64,000 nt of DNA from Mycobacterium sp. SMC-8 (GCF_025263565.1 NZ_CP079865.1:6386001-6450000); one strand, 5' to 3'. Positions 28,714 through 38,319 are shown, numbered from the stretch's first letter. Numbers and translations are program-made. Notes: generated by a model not told the origin, from the sequence alone.

Positions 28714-28986
28714 ATGACGGTTTATACGGTGCTCACCATCGTTCTCATCACGGTGCTCGCGACCTTGACGACGCTGGCGATCTTCCTGGGGCTGGCCAAC
28801 TGGATCGGCGCGTTCTACGTCGTGCGATGTAGCGAGTGTCGGCATCTGACCTTCAGCTCGGCCAACCGCGCTCAGGCATCGTGCCCGCACTGCCGGCATC
28901 CAGTGCTGACCCACCCGATCCACGCGATCGCCCACCCGGACGCCCGGGCCGACGTCCGCGTCGCCGGGGACCGCCTGCGCTACTGA
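28714..28986 (+). CDS. Membrane-anchored zinc-ribbon protein (90 aa)
   Basis: This is a 90-residue protein with one N-terminal transmembrane helix (VLTIVLITVLATLTTLAIFLGL) and then a cytosolic zinc ribbon, CSEC...CPHC (about residues 39-60). A ribosome site (GGAGGTAGGTC) precedes ATG 28714. The function is unknown. The architecture resembles small actinobacterial membrane zinc-ribbon proteins that may act as redox or regulatory adaptors. Confidence 0.7.
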   Translation: MTVYTVLTIVLITVLATLTTLAIFLGLANWIGAFYVVRCSECRHLTFSSANRAQASCPHCRHPVLTHPIHAIAHPDARADVRVAGDRLRY

Positions 28987-29002
28987 CGCCCGCCCCCCGT
29001 CG

Positions 29003-29050
29003 TCCTCGGCGGCTCAGTCGCCCCTTCATCCTCGGCGGCTCAGCCGCCCC
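29003..29050. repeat. Two tandem hairpin repeats (22-bp units, 26-bp period)
   Basis: TCCTCGGCGGCTCAGTCGCC begins at 29003 and is repeated with one change at 29029. The second copy contains the perfect stem GGCGGC-TCA-GCCGCC. They follow the zinc-ribbon gene stop by 17 bp and probably act as a doubled transcription terminator. Confidence 0.55.
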
Positions 29051-29143
29051 GTGACCCACGCGCTAGCGTCGGCGCATGGCCTCACCACTGCCGGCGCTAC
29101 GCGCGGTGTCCGCCGACATCGATCCGGTCGAGCACCGCCCGGC

Positions 29144-29671
29144 ATGACCGGGCTTCTCACCGTCGGCCACGGCACGCTGCGGCGTGACGGGCTGATTGAG
29201 CTACTCGACGGCGCCGGGGTGCGGATGCTCGTCGACATCCGCCGCTTCCCGGCCAGCCGGCACAATCCCGATGTCGAGCGCGCCGCGATGCAGACCTGGG
29301 CCCCCGCGGCGGGACTGAACTACCGCTGGGAGCCACGACTGGGCGGCCGTCGGCGTCTGGGCTCCGATACCGAGACCGTCGACACCTGGTGGCGCGTCGC
29401 CCAGTTCGCCGCCTACGCCGCCTACACCCGCAGCGAGGAATTCGGCGCCGCCCTGGCCGAACTGCTCGGGCAAGCCGACCGGCAGCGCACCGCGATCATG
29501 TGCAGCGAGGCGGTCTGGTGGCGTTGTCACCGGCGCCTCGTCGCCGACGTCGCGATATTGCGCTGCGGTGCCCCGGTCACGCATCTGATGCACGACGGCA
29601 GGCTGCAGCCCCACGCCCCGGCCGAGGGTGCCCGGCTAGGCGCCGACGGCCAGGTCTACTGGACCGCATGA
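29144..29671 (+). CDS. DUF488-family protein
   Basis: This is a 175-residue DUF488 protein starting at ATG 29144 (MTGLLTVGHGTLRRDGLIEL). Typical motifs are TVGHG, VDIRRFPASRHNP and IMCSEAVWWRCHRRLVADV, the last with a conserved Cys and His pair that suggest a catalytic or metal site. The domain is widespread but has no proven activity. The Cys-x-E/D-x6-C-H pattern is its hallmark. Its stop overlaps a possible 19-codon frame starting at 29668 (MRTPPDRRRDCLWCAYSQA), which I do not count as a gene. Confidence 0.78.
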   Translation: MTGLLTVGHGTLRRDGLIELLDGAGVRMLVDIRRFPASRHNPDVERAAMQTWAPAAGLNYRWEPRLGGRRRLGSDTETVDTWWRVAQFAAYAAYTRSEEFGAALAELLGQADRQRTAIMCSEAVWWRCHRRLVADVAILRCGAPVTHLMHDGRLQPHAPAEGARLGADGQVYWTA

Positions 29672-29788
29672 GAACCCCGCCGGACCGTCGCCGAGATTGC
29701 CTGTGGTGCGCCTACTCTCAGGCTTGACGCACGTGGAATGCGATTTCGGCGGAACACCAGCCCCGGCGGGTCACCAACCCTGAGCGGG

Positions 29789-30520
29789 TCACCAGCCGCG
29801 GCGGTGGGGGGCCGATCCGATCAGTTCACCCTGCCGGGCCACGTCGCGGCTGCGGTAGACGATGTACGGACGGAACAGGTACCCGACGGGGGCACTGAAC
29901 GCGTGCACCAGCCGGGTGAACGGCCACAGGCAGAACAGCGTCAGACCGATCAGCACATGGATGTGGAACCACAGGGGCGCGGCCACCATCAGGTCACCGC
30001 GCGGCTGCAGCACCCAGATCGAGCGGAACCACGGGGACACCGTCTCGCGGTAGTCGTGCTCGGCGCCGAGGGGTGTCGCCCCGATCAGCGTGCACGCCAA
30101 CCCGGCGACGATGGCGAGCACCAGGACCAGATACATCACCTTGTCGTTGACGGTGGTGGCCATGAACACCGGACCCGTGGTGCGCCGTCGATACACCAGC
30201 AGCGCGATACCGACCAGCGTGCAGACGCCCGCGATGGCTCCCAGCACCAGCGCCTGGATGTGGTAGGCGTGGTTGCTCAAACCCATGGCGTCGGTCCAGG
30301 ATTCGGGGATCACCAGGCCGATGACGTGGCCGACGATCACCACCAGGATGCCGAAGTGGAACATCGGGCTGGCGATGCGCAGCAGCCGGCTCTCGTAGAG
30401 CTGTGACGATCGGGTGGTCCAGCCGAACTTGTCATAGCGGTACCGCCACCAGGTGCCGACGAGCACGATCGCCAGCGTCACGTACGGAACGACGTCCCAG
30501 AAGATCTCCCAGCCGGACAT
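29789..30520 (-). CDS. narI: Respiratory nitrate reductase gamma subunit (cytochrome b)
   Basis: NarI is the 243-residue membrane di-heme cytochrome b that oxidises menaquinol and feeds NarH/NarG. Five transmembrane helices are visible. Heme-ligand histidines lie in the second helix (PMFHFGILVVIVGHVIG) and in the last (LWFHIHVLIGLTLF). The family C-terminus (YLFRPYIVYRSR) is present. It is the last gene of the nar operon and starts 1 bp after narJ ends. Confidence 0.95.
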   Translation of the reverse strand: MSGWEIFWDVVPYVTLAIVLVGTWWRYRYDKFGWTTRSSQLYESRLLRIASPMFHFGILVVIVGHVIGLVIPESWTDAMGLSNHAYHIQALVLGAIAGVCTLVGIALLVYRRRTTGPVFMATTVNDKVMYLVLVLAIVAGLACTLIGATPLGAEHDYRETVSPWFRSIWVLQPRGDLMVAAPLWFHIHVLIGLTLFCLWPFTRLVHAFSAPVGYLFRPYIVYRSRDVARQGELIGSAPHRRGW

Positions 30521-30521
30521 G

Positions 30522-31178
30522 TCACCGCGGCCTTTCTGTCCCGGCGCCGGCCGCGACCCGGCGCGGGGGGACGGTCAGCGTGAACGGTTGCAGTCCGACG
30601 GCTTCGGCGGGGGGACCGTCCGCGGCCAACCGGTGCGCGCGGCGCAGTTCGCCGTCGGTGGCCGGCGGCAGCGTCGAGAGCACCGCCGCGACCGCCGGAG
30701 CATACGCAGAGTCCGCCTCCGCCAGTGCCCGATGCAGCACCTCGAGAGCGACCCGGTGCTCGCTCAGCAGGCGCCGCCCGGCGTCGGGGTCGACGGTGGC
30801 GGCGAACTCGAGCACCACCGGCAGGTGGTCGGGCGCCTCACCGGCCGGCATCCGGGCACCGGAATGCCGGTAGACGTCGGCGAACTCCAGCATCGCGCGA
30901 CCGCGGTTGCGGGTGTCCCCCGCGGTCCAGTACGTCAGGTACAGGGTGGCGCGCCGGCGCATGTCGAACGTCGCGACATACCGCTGGGCCGCGCCCATCG
31001 GATCGACCCCGCGCACCGCCTCGATCGTGCGCGAAAGTTGTTCGGCCGCAGCACCGTCGATATGGCACAGCAGCTCGGCGGCGGTCTCCAGCTGCCCAGT
31101 GTCGGGGTAGCTCAACACCAGCGAGGCACACTGCCACACCAGCCGGTCGGTCAGCGGAGAGCGTCTGCGCAGTCTCAT
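30522..31178 (-). CDS. narJ: Nitrate reductase assembly chaperone (delta subunit)
   Basis: NarJ is a 218-residue TorD/NarJ-family chaperone needed to insert the molybdenum cofactor and attach NarGH to NarI; it is not in the final enzyme. It is all-helical, with the family segment RYVATFDMRRRATLYLTYWTAGDTR around residues 65-90 and VVLEFAATVDP. Its start overlaps the narH stop by 4 bp, so its translation is coupled. Confidence 0.93.
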   Translation of the reverse strand: MRLRRRSPLTDRLVWQCASLVLSYPDTGQLETAAELLCHIDGAAAEQLSRTIEAVRGVDPMGAAQRYVATFDMRRRATLYLTYWTAGDTRNRGRAMLEFADVYRHSGARMPAGEAPDHLPVVLEFAATVDPDAGRRLLSEHRVALEVLHRALAEADSAYAPAVAAVLSTLPPATDGELRRAHRLAADGPPAEAVGLQPFTLTVPPRRVAAGAGTERPR

Positions 31179-32830
31179 CCGCGGTCCCCGTTCCGCGGGA
31201 ACAACCCGGGGGGTGCGCCGCGTCCGTCCCAGTTCAGCAGGTTGACCCGGGACGGACGGGACTCGTTGGCCGCCATGTGCTCGCTGGTCTGCCGGTGGCG
31301 CAGTGCGTGGAAGGTCTCCACCGCGACGGGCACCGGCACGCCGCTGGCCTCGCCGAACGGCCCGGACTCGTACATGCCCGGTCCCCCGTCGAACGACAAC
31401 GAGCAGCCCGGCTCCTCGATCCCGGGGAGCCCGTCGGTGGCGTACGCGGTCGGGATCACGTAGCGCTCATCGTATTTCGCCAGGGCCAGCAACCGGTACA
31501 TGTTGTACATCTGTTCCTCGGTCATCCCGACGGACTCCGGGATGTGCGGCTGCGTGTCGCGGCCGAGGTTGATGTCGCGCATGTAGGACCTCATCGCCGC
31601 CAGGCGCCGCAGCACACCCTCGACCACCGCGGTGTCGCCCGCGGTGAACAGTCCGGCCAGGTATTCGATCGGGATGCGCAGCGCCTCCAGGGCGCCGAAC
31701 AGATTCCCGACGTCCTCGCCGTCGTGACCGCTGCGGCTGACCGCGTCCACCACCGGCGACAGCGGCGGGATGTACCAGACCATGGGCACGGTCCGATACT
31801 CCGGGTGCAACGGCAGCGCCACCTGATAGGTGTGGATCAGCGCGTAGATCGGGGAACGCTGCGCGGCCTCGATCCACTCATCGGAGATCCCCTCGGCGCG
31901 GGCGGCGGCGATCACCTCGGGATCGTTGGGATCCAACAGGATCGACTTGTGTGCGTGGTAGAGATCGGTGTCCTCGGGTACCGAGGCCGCCTCCAGCACC
32001 CGGTCGACGTCGTAGAGCACCAACCCCAGATAGCGCAACCGGCCCACACAGGTCTCCGAGCACACCGTCGGCAATCCCACCTCGATGCGCGGATAGCACA
32101 GTGTGCACTTCTCGGCCTTGCCCGTCTTGTGGTTGAAATACACCTTCTTATAAGGGCATCCGGACACACACATCCGCCACCCGCGGCAGCTGTCCTGATC
32201 GACCAGCACGATGCCGTCCTCGCTGCGCTTGTACATCGCACCCGACGGGCACGAGGCCACACACGAAGGGTTCAGGCAGTGCTCGCAGATCCGCGGCAGA
32301 TAGAACATGAAGGTCTGCTCGAGTTCGAGCCGAACCTGCTCGCTGACCTGACGCAGCACCGGGTCGCCGGAGAGCAGTTCGGGTGAGCCGCCCAGGTTGT
32401 CGTCCCAGTTGGCCGACCACTCGACCTTCATCGGCTCGCCGCTGATCAGGCTGCGCGGTGGCGCGACCGGGATGTGTTCGCCCAGTGGCGCATTCGTCAG
32501 GGTCTCGTAATCGTAGGTCCACGGCTCGTAGTAGTCCTCGATCGACGGCAGTTTGGGGTTCGAGAAGATGTGCAGCAGCTTGCTGAATCGTCCGCCACCG
32601 CGCAACCGCAACCGGCCGCGCCGGTCCCGCACCCAACCGCCGCGCCACCGGTCCTGGTCCTCGTAGGTGCGCGGATAACCTTGCCCGGGCCGGGTCTCGA
32701 CGTTGTTGAACCACACGTACTCGGTGCCGGGCCGGTTGGTCCACGCCTGCTTGCAGGTCACCGAGCAGGTGTGGCACCCGATGCACTTGTCCAGGTTCAT
32801 CACCATCGCCATCTGGGCCATCGGTTTCAC
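31175..32830 (-). CDS. narH: Respiratory nitrate reductase beta subunit
   Basis: NarH is the 551-residue iron-sulfur electron-transfer subunit. It has four ferredoxin-type cysteine groups: CIGCHTCSVTC (N-terminus), CEHCLNPSCVASCP, CRGWRMCVSGCP (the Trp in place of a Cys marks the [3Fe-4S] cluster) and CTLCYPR with the later CSETC. It carries electrons from the hemes of NarI to the NarG [4Fe-4S] cluster and molybdopterin. It overlaps narG by 4 bp and narJ by 4 bp. Confidence 0.96.
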   Translation of the reverse strand: MKPMAQMAMVMNLDKCIGCHTCSVTCKQAWTNRPGTEYVWFNNVETRPGQGYPRTYEDQDRWRGGWVRDRRGRLRLRGGGRFSKLLHIFSNPKLPSIEDYYEPWTYDYETLTNAPLGEHIPVAPPRSLISGEPMKVEWSANWDDNLGGSPELLSGDPVLRQVSEQVRLELEQTFMFYLPRICEHCLNPSCVASCPSGAMYKRSEDGIVLVDQDSCRGWRMCVSGCPYKKVYFNHKTGKAEKCTLCYPRIEVGLPTVCSETCVGRLRYLGLVLYDVDRVLEAASVPEDTDLYHAHKSILLDPNDPEVIAAARAEGISDEWIEAAQRSPIYALIHTYQVALPLHPEYRTVPMVWYIPPLSPVVDAVSRSGHDGEDVGNLFGALEALRIPIEYLAGLFTAGDTAVVEGVLRRLAAMRSYMRDINLGRDTQPHIPESVGMTEEQMYNMYRLLALAKYDERYVIPTAYATDGLPGIEEPGCSLSFDGGPGMYESGPFGEASGVPVPVAVETFHALRHRQTSEHMAANESRPSRVNLLNWDGRGAPPGLFPRNGDRG

Positions 32831-35800
32831 TGGTAGACCACCTCCTGCGAGCGCCGCCGCACGACGGTGACCTCGTCGCGCTGATTCCCGGTGGGGCCCA
32901 GGTAGTTGAACGCAAACGCCGTCTGGGCATACCCGCCGGCGAGGTGGCTGGGTTTGACCAGCAGCCGGGTCAGCGAGTTGTGGATGCCGCCCCGCTTACC
33001 GGTGGTCTCGGTCAGCGGCACGTCGATCGTGCGCTCCTGGGCGTGATAGACGAACACCACCCCCTCGGGCATGCGGTGGCTGACGATCGCCCGGCACACC
33101 ACGACACCGTTGCGGTTGACGGCTTCCACCCAGTCGTTGTCGCGCACGGCGATTTTGGCGGCATCGGCCGGGCTCATCCACATCGTCGGCCCGCCTCGCG
33201 ACAGCGACAACATGAACAGGTTGTCCTGATACTCCGAATGAATCGACCACTTGGAGTGCGGGGTCAGGTACCGCACGGTCAGACCGATGCCGTCGCGGTC
33301 CCCCACGGCGCCCTCCCCGAACAACCGGGCCATGTCCAGCGGCGGCCGGTACACCGGCAGCTGCTCGCCGAGTTCCTCCAGCCAGTCGTGGTCCAGATAG
33401 AAGTGCATCCGGCCGGTCAGGGTGTGGAACGGTTTGAGCTGTTCGATGTTGACCGTGAACGGCGCGTATCTGCGGCCGCCGGTCTCGCTGCCCGACCATT
33501 CCGGGCTGGTGATCACCGGCACCGGTCTGGCCTGCGTGTCGGCATAGGTGATGCGGCGCTCCTCGCTGCCCTCGGCCAGATGCACCAGTGACGTGCCGGT
33601 GCGCCGCTCCAACTCGCGGAATCCCTCGACGGCCAACCGCCCGTTGGAGGTCCCGGACAGCGCGAGGATGACGTCGGCCATCCGCTCGGCGGTGGTGATC
33701 GCCGGACGGCCGGCCGCCGGACCCGAGCCCAGCACGCCGAACTGCTTGGACAGCTCGGCGACCTCCTGCACCGGCCAGGTGGTCACGCCTTTCGTCGTGA
33801 CGCCCAACCGGTCCACCAGCGGCCCGAGTGTCGCCCACTTGTCGGCGACCGCCGGATAGTCGCGTTCGACCACCGTGATCGGGCCGATGGTCCTGCCGGG
33901 CACCGGCACCTCACCGGTCTCCCGCCAATCGCGTTGCACGCCCGCGGGATACGCCATAGCAGCGGGTGTGTCGTGCTGAAGGGCGCCGAGCACCACATCG
34001 GTGCGGGTGCCCAGATGGGTGCGCGCCAGTGCCGAGAAGCTGCGGGCGATGGCGCCGAATGCGTCGAAGTCCGAACGGGTCTCCCACGGCGGGTCGATCG
34101 CCGGACTGAAGGCATGCACGAAGGGGTGCATGTCGGTCGAGGACAGATCGGCCTTCTCGTACCAGGTGGCCGCCGGCAGCACCACATCGGAGAGCAGCGT
34201 CGTCGACGTCATGCGGAAGTCGATCGACATCAACAGATCGAGCTTGCCCTCCGGGATCTCGGGCGACCACGCGACGTCTCGGGGGCGCAGCGCCTCTTCG
34301 GTCGGGGTGGCCTGCAGATTCGAGGTGGTGCCGAGCAGATGGCGCAGGAAGTACTCGTTACCCTTGCTCGACGAGCCCAGGAGATTGGCCCGCCAGACGT
34401 CGAGCACCCGCGGCCAGTTCGCCGGATCGTCCGGGTCGGTGACCGCCAGCTTGAGCCGCCCCGCGGCCAGCTCCTCACACACGTACCGCGGGATGTCACG
34501 CCCGGCCGCCTCGGCGTCGTCGGCGACATCAAGGCTGGATCGGTCGAACTGGGGGTAGAACGGCATCCAGCCCATCGCCGTCGCGGCGGCCACCACGTCC
34601 ATGGTGTGCTTGCCCGCGAACCGGCCCCGCCCGGTCGGGCTGGCCAGCGCGTCGGCGCGGTAGCCGTCGTAGCGCCACTGGTCGGTGTGGGCGTACCAGT
34701 ACGACGTGCCCGGCATCTGGCGCGGAGGCCGGGACCAGTCGGTGGCCATGCCCATCGTCGCCCAACCGGTGACCGGCCGGCACTTCTCCTGGCCGACGTA
34801 GTGCGCCCAACCGCCGCCGTTGCGGCCCATCGAGCCGGTCAGCAGCAGCAGCGCCAGCACGGCCCGGTAGGTGGTGTCCCCGTGGAACCACTGGCAGATC
34901 CCGGCACCCATGATGATCATGGACCGGCCACCGGATTCCTCGGCATTGCGGGCGAATTCGCGCGCCACCCGAATCGCTTGTCCGGCAGCCACTCCCGTGA
35001 TCGACTCCTGCCATGCCGGGGTGTAGGGAACCTCCGCGTCGCCGTAGCCGGCCGGCCAGTCACCGGGCAGACCTGACCGGGCCACGCCGTACTGCGCCAG
35101 CATCAGGTCGAACACGGTGCACACCCGGTGGTCACCGACCCGGCGCACCGGCACCCCGCGCCGCAGGGTGGCACCCTGCCCACCCTCGGTGTCGAAGCGC
35201 GGCAACGTGATCACCGCGGTCTCGCCGCGGCCGGAGTCGTCGGCCACGGTCAGCGCCGGGACCAGGCCACCGAGGTCGAGGTTCCACTTGCCCTCGCCGG
35301 CCTCTCCGAACCGGAAGCCCAGCGACCCCGGCGGCACCGCGACGTCATTCGTCGCGCCGTCGAGCAGCACCGGCTTGAACGCGGCGTTCTCCTGCGCGGC
35401 ACCCTCCCCGAGATCGGCGGCGGTCAGCATCTTGCCCGGTACCAGCGCGCCGGCACGCGCTTCGAGCTTCACCAGGAACGGCAGGTCGGTGTACGTGCGG
35501 ACATAGTCAACGAAGAACGGGACCCGTTGGCGGACAAAGTTTTCGGTGAGGATGACATGCCCCATCGCCATTGCCAGGGCCCCGTCGGTGCCGGCCGCGC
35601 AGGGCATCCACTCGTCGGCGAACTTGGTGTTGTCGGCGTAATCCGGGCTGACGCTGACCACCTTGGTGCCGCGGTATCGCACCTCGGCCATCCAGTGGGC
35701 GTCCGGGGTGCGGGTGACCGGCACGTTGGAGCCCCACATCATCAGATACGACGCGTCCCACCAGTCACCGGACTCCGGGACGTCGGTCTGGTCACCGAAC

Positions 35801-36522
35801 ACCTGCGGAGAGGCCACCGGCAGGTCGGCGTACCAGTCGTAGAACGAGGTCATCGCACCGCCGAGGAGGCTGACGAACCGCGCACCCGCGGCGTGGCTGA
35901 CCATCGACATCGCCGGGATCGGCGAGAACCCGGCGATGCGGTCGGGGCCGTAGGTCTTGATGGTGTGCACGTGCGCGGCGGCGATCATCTCGGTGGCCTC
36001 GGCCCAGGCCACCCGGACCAGGCCACCACGGCCCCGCGCCTGCTGGTAGCGCCGGCGCCGCTCCGGGTCGGCCTGGATGTCGGCCCACGCGAGCACCGGA
36101 TCCCGCAGTCGCGCTTTGGCTTCCCGGTACATCTCGACCAGCACACCGCGCGCGTACGGGTACCGGACCCGGGTCGGCGAGTAGGTGTACCAGGAGAACG
36201 CGGCGCCTCGAGGGCATCCACGCGGCTCGTACTCGGGCCGGTCGGGTCCCACCGACGGATAGTCGGTCTCCTGGGTCTCCCAGGTGATGATGCCGTCCTT
36301 GACGTAGACCTTCCACGAACACGACCCGGTGCAGTTCACGCCGTGGGTGGAGCGGACCACCTTGTCGTGGCTCCAGCGGTCGCGGTAGAACACGTCACCG
36401 TCGCGGCCGCCGCGGCGGGCGACGGTGCGCAGATCGTCGGAGACCTCGCCGCGGGTGAAGAACCGGCCGCTGCGCGCGAGCAGCTCTTCGGCGACGCCGC
36501 CGGTCCGAGGTGCGGTGGTCAC
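32827..36522 (-). CDS. narG: Respiratory nitrate reductase alpha (catalytic) subunit
   Basis: NarG is the 1231-residue molybdo-bis-MGD catalytic subunit that reduces nitrate to nitrite on the cytoplasmic side. The N-terminal HGVNCTGSCSWKVYVKDG carries the His/Cys ligands of the FS0 [4Fe-4S] cluster. YEPRGCPRGAAFSWYTYSP is the strongly conserved segment that follows. The Mo-ligand Asp region (MMWGSNVPVTRTPDAHW) and a C-terminal molybdopterin dinucleotide domain complete the protein. The N-terminus has no functional Tat signal, as expected for NarG. It overlaps narK by 4 bp and narH by 4 bp. Confidence 0.97.
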   Translation of the reverse strand: MTTAPRTGGVAEELLARSGRFFTRGEVSDDLRTVARRGGRDGDVFYRDRWSHDKVVRSTHGVNCTGSCSWKVYVKDGIITWETQETDYPSVGPDRPEYEPRGCPRGAAFSWYTYSPTRVRYPYARGVLVEMYREAKARLRDPVLAWADIQADPERRRRYQQARGRGGLVRVAWAEATEMIAAAHVHTIKTYGPDRIAGFSPIPAMSMVSHAAGARFVSLLGGAMTSFYDWYADLPVASPQVFGDQTDVPESGDWWDASYLMMWGSNVPVTRTPDAHWMAEVRYRGTKVVSVSPDYADNTKFADEWMPCAAGTDGALAMAMGHVILTENFVRQRVPFFVDYVRTYTDLPFLVKLEARAGALVPGKMLTAADLGEGAAQENAAFKPVLLDGATNDVAVPPGSLGFRFGEAGEGKWNLDLGGLVPALTVADDSGRGETAVITLPRFDTEGGQGATLRRGVPVRRVGDHRVCTVFDLMLAQYGVARSGLPGDWPAGYGDAEVPYTPAWQESITGVAAGQAIRVAREFARNAEESGGRSMIIMGAGICQWFHGDTTYRAVLALLLLTGSMGRNGGGWAHYVGQEKCRPVTGWATMGMATDWSRPPRQMPGTSYWYAHTDQWRYDGYRADALASPTGRGRFAGKHTMDVVAAATAMGWMPFYPQFDRSSLDVADDAEAAGRDIPRYVCEELAAGRLKLAVTDPDDPANWPRVLDVWRANLLGSSSKGNEYFLRHLLGTTSNLQATPTEEALRPRDVAWSPEIPEGKLDLLMSIDFRMTSTTLLSDVVLPAATWYEKADLSSTDMHPFVHAFSPAIDPPWETRSDFDAFGAIARSFSALARTHLGTRTDVVLGALQHDTPAAMAYPAGVQRDWRETGEVPVPGRTIGPITVVERDYPAVADKWATLGPLVDRLGVTTKGVTTWPVQEVAELSKQFGVLGSGPAAGRPAITTAERMADVILALSGTSNGRLAVEGFRELERRTGTSLVHLAEGSEERRITYADTQARPVPVITSPEWSGSETGGRRYAPFTVNIEQLKPFHTLTGRMHFYLDHDWLEELGEQLPVYRPPLDMARLFGEGAVGDRDGIGLTVRYLTPHSKWSIHSEYQDNLFMLSLSRGGPTMWMSPADAAKIAVRDNDWVEAVNRNGVVVCRAIVSHRMPEGVVFVYHAQERTIDVPLTETTGKRGGIHNSLTRLLVKPSHLAGGYAQTAFAFNYLGPTGNQRDEVTVVRRRSQEVVYQ

Positions 36523-37739
36523 CGGGAAACCCCCTCAACGCGTGGCTCATGGGCGTGCAGCCGCAGCGCGGTGTAGGTGAACGCGATCAGCGCGGTCGCC
36601 ACCAACAGCGACAGGCCTATGGAGTAGTCGTTCTCGATGCTGTCGTAGGTCGCCCCCATCACCAGGGGCGGGAAGTAGCCGCCGAGTCCACCGGCCGCGG
36701 CGACGATGCCGGTGACCGAACCCACCGACTGGGCGGGCGCGCGCCGGGCGACCCAGGCGAAGACACCGCCGGTGCCGATGCCCAGGAACAGCGCCAGGGT
36801 GATGAACGTGACCGCCGACCAGAAGTCCGGCGGTGGCTGAAAGATGGCGACGGCCGCGGTCACCGCCGTTCCGGTGAACGAGGCGAGCACCACGTACTTC
36901 GGGGCGAAGCGATCGGCCAGCGCACCGCCGACCGGCCGGGCCAGCACCGCCGCAAGGGCGAAACCGGCGGTACGCGCACCGGCGTCCACCGCCGAGAAGT
37001 CGTAGATGGTCTTGATGTAGGTCGGCAGATAGTTGCTGAAGGCGACGAATCCACCGAAGACGACGGCGTAGAGGAACGACATCTCCCACGTCACCGGCAA
37101 CTTGGCCGCGGCCTTGAGTTTCGGCACCACTGCGTCGTGGTTGGGCGTGAAGTCCGGCGAGTCACGCATGACCACCAGGCACAGCACCGCGGTCACCGCC
37201 AATGCCACCGCGATGACCACGTGCGTGGTGAACAGACCGAACCAGTTGACGAAGCGCGGAGTGAAGAACGCCGACAGCGCGGTGCCGACCATGCCCATGC
37301 CGAACACGCCGGTGGCGAACCCGCGGCGGGAGGCCTCGTACCAGTGGTTGGCGAACGGGATACCGACGGCGAAAACGGTGCCGGCGACGCCGAGGAAGAA
37401 TCCGAAGACCACCAGCAACAGATAGGAGCCCGACGACCCGGCGATGCCCACCGCCAGCACCGGGATGATGGACGCCAGCGTCACCGCGATGAACATCACC
37501 CGGCCGCCGAAGCGGTCGGTGAGCGGCCCGACCACGATCCGGCCGAGCGCACCGACCAGGATCGGGGTGGCCACCAGGATCGAGGCTTGGCTGCTGCTCA
37601 GCGACATATCGCCGGCGTAGGTGGTGGACAGTGGGCCGATCATGTTCCAGGCCCAGAAGTTGATCGCGGAAACCCAGGTGGCCAGCGCCAGATTGAGCCC
37701 CCGCCGTGCGCCGATGTCCGGCGTTGTCGCCGTACTCAC
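36519..37739 (-). CDS. narK: Nitrate/nitrite transporter, NarK family
   Basis: This is a 406-residue MFS nitrate/nitrite porter with 12 helices. It carries the two Gly-rich NarK signatures, GLGTGGVFAWVA-like (GIGTGGVFAWVA) and SVTGIVAAAGGLGGYFPP, and substrate arginines in the second and eighth helices. It supplies nitrate and exports nitrite. It starts at GTG 37737-37739 and is the first gene of the coupled narKGHJI operon. In M. tuberculosis the narK2 transporter lies elsewhere, so this linkage differs. A 20-bp dyad sits 13 bp upstream of the start. Confidence 0.92.
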   Translation of the reverse strand: MSTATTPDIGARRGLNLALATWVSAINFWAWNMIGPLSTTYAGDMSLSSSQASILVATPILVGALGRIVVGPLTDRFGGRVMFIAVTLASIIPVLAVGIAGSSGSYLLLVVFGFFLGVAGTVFAVGIPFANHWYEASRRGFATGVFGMGMVGTALSAFFTPRFVNWFGLFTTHVVIAVALAVTAVLCLVVMRDSPDFTPNHDAVVPKLKAAAKLPVTWEMSFLYAVVFGGFVAFSNYLPTYIKTIYDFSAVDAGARTAGFALAAVLARPVGGALADRFAPKYVVLASFTGTAVTAAVAIFQPPPDFWSAVTFITLALFLGIGTGGVFAWVARRAPAQSVGSVTGIVAAAGGLGGYFPPLVMGATYDSIENDYSIGLSLLVATALIAFTYTALRLHAHEPRVEGVSR

Positions 37740-37751
37740 CGATCCAGCGAA

Positions 37752-37771
37752 ACATCTTTGCGCAGCGATGT
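37752..37771. promoter_or_regulatory. 20-bp dyad upstream of narKGHJI
   Basis: ACATCTTTGCGCAGCGATGT has arms ACATC/GATGT and a perfect TGCGCA core, 16 of 20 positions symmetric. It begins 13 bp from the narK GTG, a good place for a repressor or for control of initiation. It does not match the DosR box. The regulator is unknown. Confidence 0.45.
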
Positions 37772-37920
37772 GTCACGATTGGCGATATTGAATTGATCTG
37801 GGGCAGCTTGATTTTCGACCGGCAGGCGAACCTAAGCCGGCTAACTGGTGAACTGCGACCGCGCGGACGCCGCTGAAACCGCTGTTCTGAGGGTCATTCC
37901 GGGCCCGCCGCGGGGTTGCG

Positions 37921-38319
37921 TCACGCGACGGGATCGTTCAGCAGCCGGATCAGGTCGGGCAGCCACGCCCGGTCGGCGGGCACCCACGGCAGGCCCTCGA
38001 TCTCTTCGCCGCGCGCCCAGCGCAGCGCGTGGTGGTCGTGGGGCGTCACGATGCCACCGGTCCGGGTGACGACGTACGCGCGCAGACTCATCGTCGCGGT
38101 CACGGCGACGTCGCCGCCCACCCGGGCGCCGACCGTCACGTCGACCCCGAGTTCCTCGTTCAGCTCGCGTGCGAGCGCGGCCTCGTCGCTCTCCCCCGGT
38201 GCGACCTTGCCGCCGGGAAGTTCCCACAGCCCGGCCAGCTCCGGTGGGCGGGCGCGCTGGGCGACAAGCAGCGCCCCGTCCTCGACGAGCGCACCGGCCA
38301 CCACGATCACGTTCGACAT
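37921..38319 (-). CDS. mutT2: Nudix hydrolase MutT2
   Basis: This 132-residue MutT-type Nudix hydrolase has a perfect Nudix box, [24 protein letters not shown]. Mycobacterial MutT2 (Rv1160) hydrolyses dCTP, 5-methyl-dCTP and CTP and may sanitise oxidised nucleotides. The N-terminus [31 protein letters not shown] is typical. It is convergent in direction with no partner, 181 bp from the nar promoter, and divergent from the pterin dehydratase. Confidence 0.92.
   Translation of the reverse strand: MSNVIVVAGALVEDGALLVAQRARPPELAGLWELPGGKVAPGESDEAALARELNEELGVDVTVGARVGGDVAVTATMSLRAYVVTRTGGIVTPHDHHALRWARGEEIEGLPWVPADRAWLPDLIRLLNDPVA

Noticed and set aside
29668..29727. 19-codon frame overlapping the DUF488 stop (CLWC motif)
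   Set aside because: Too short, without a ribosome site or known family; kept only as a remark.
36510..37796. Long open frame of 428 codons antisense to narK
   Set aside because: It is a GC-rich antisense shadow; its sequence is Arg/Gly/His/Asp-rich and featureless, while the reverse strand encodes a clear NarK.
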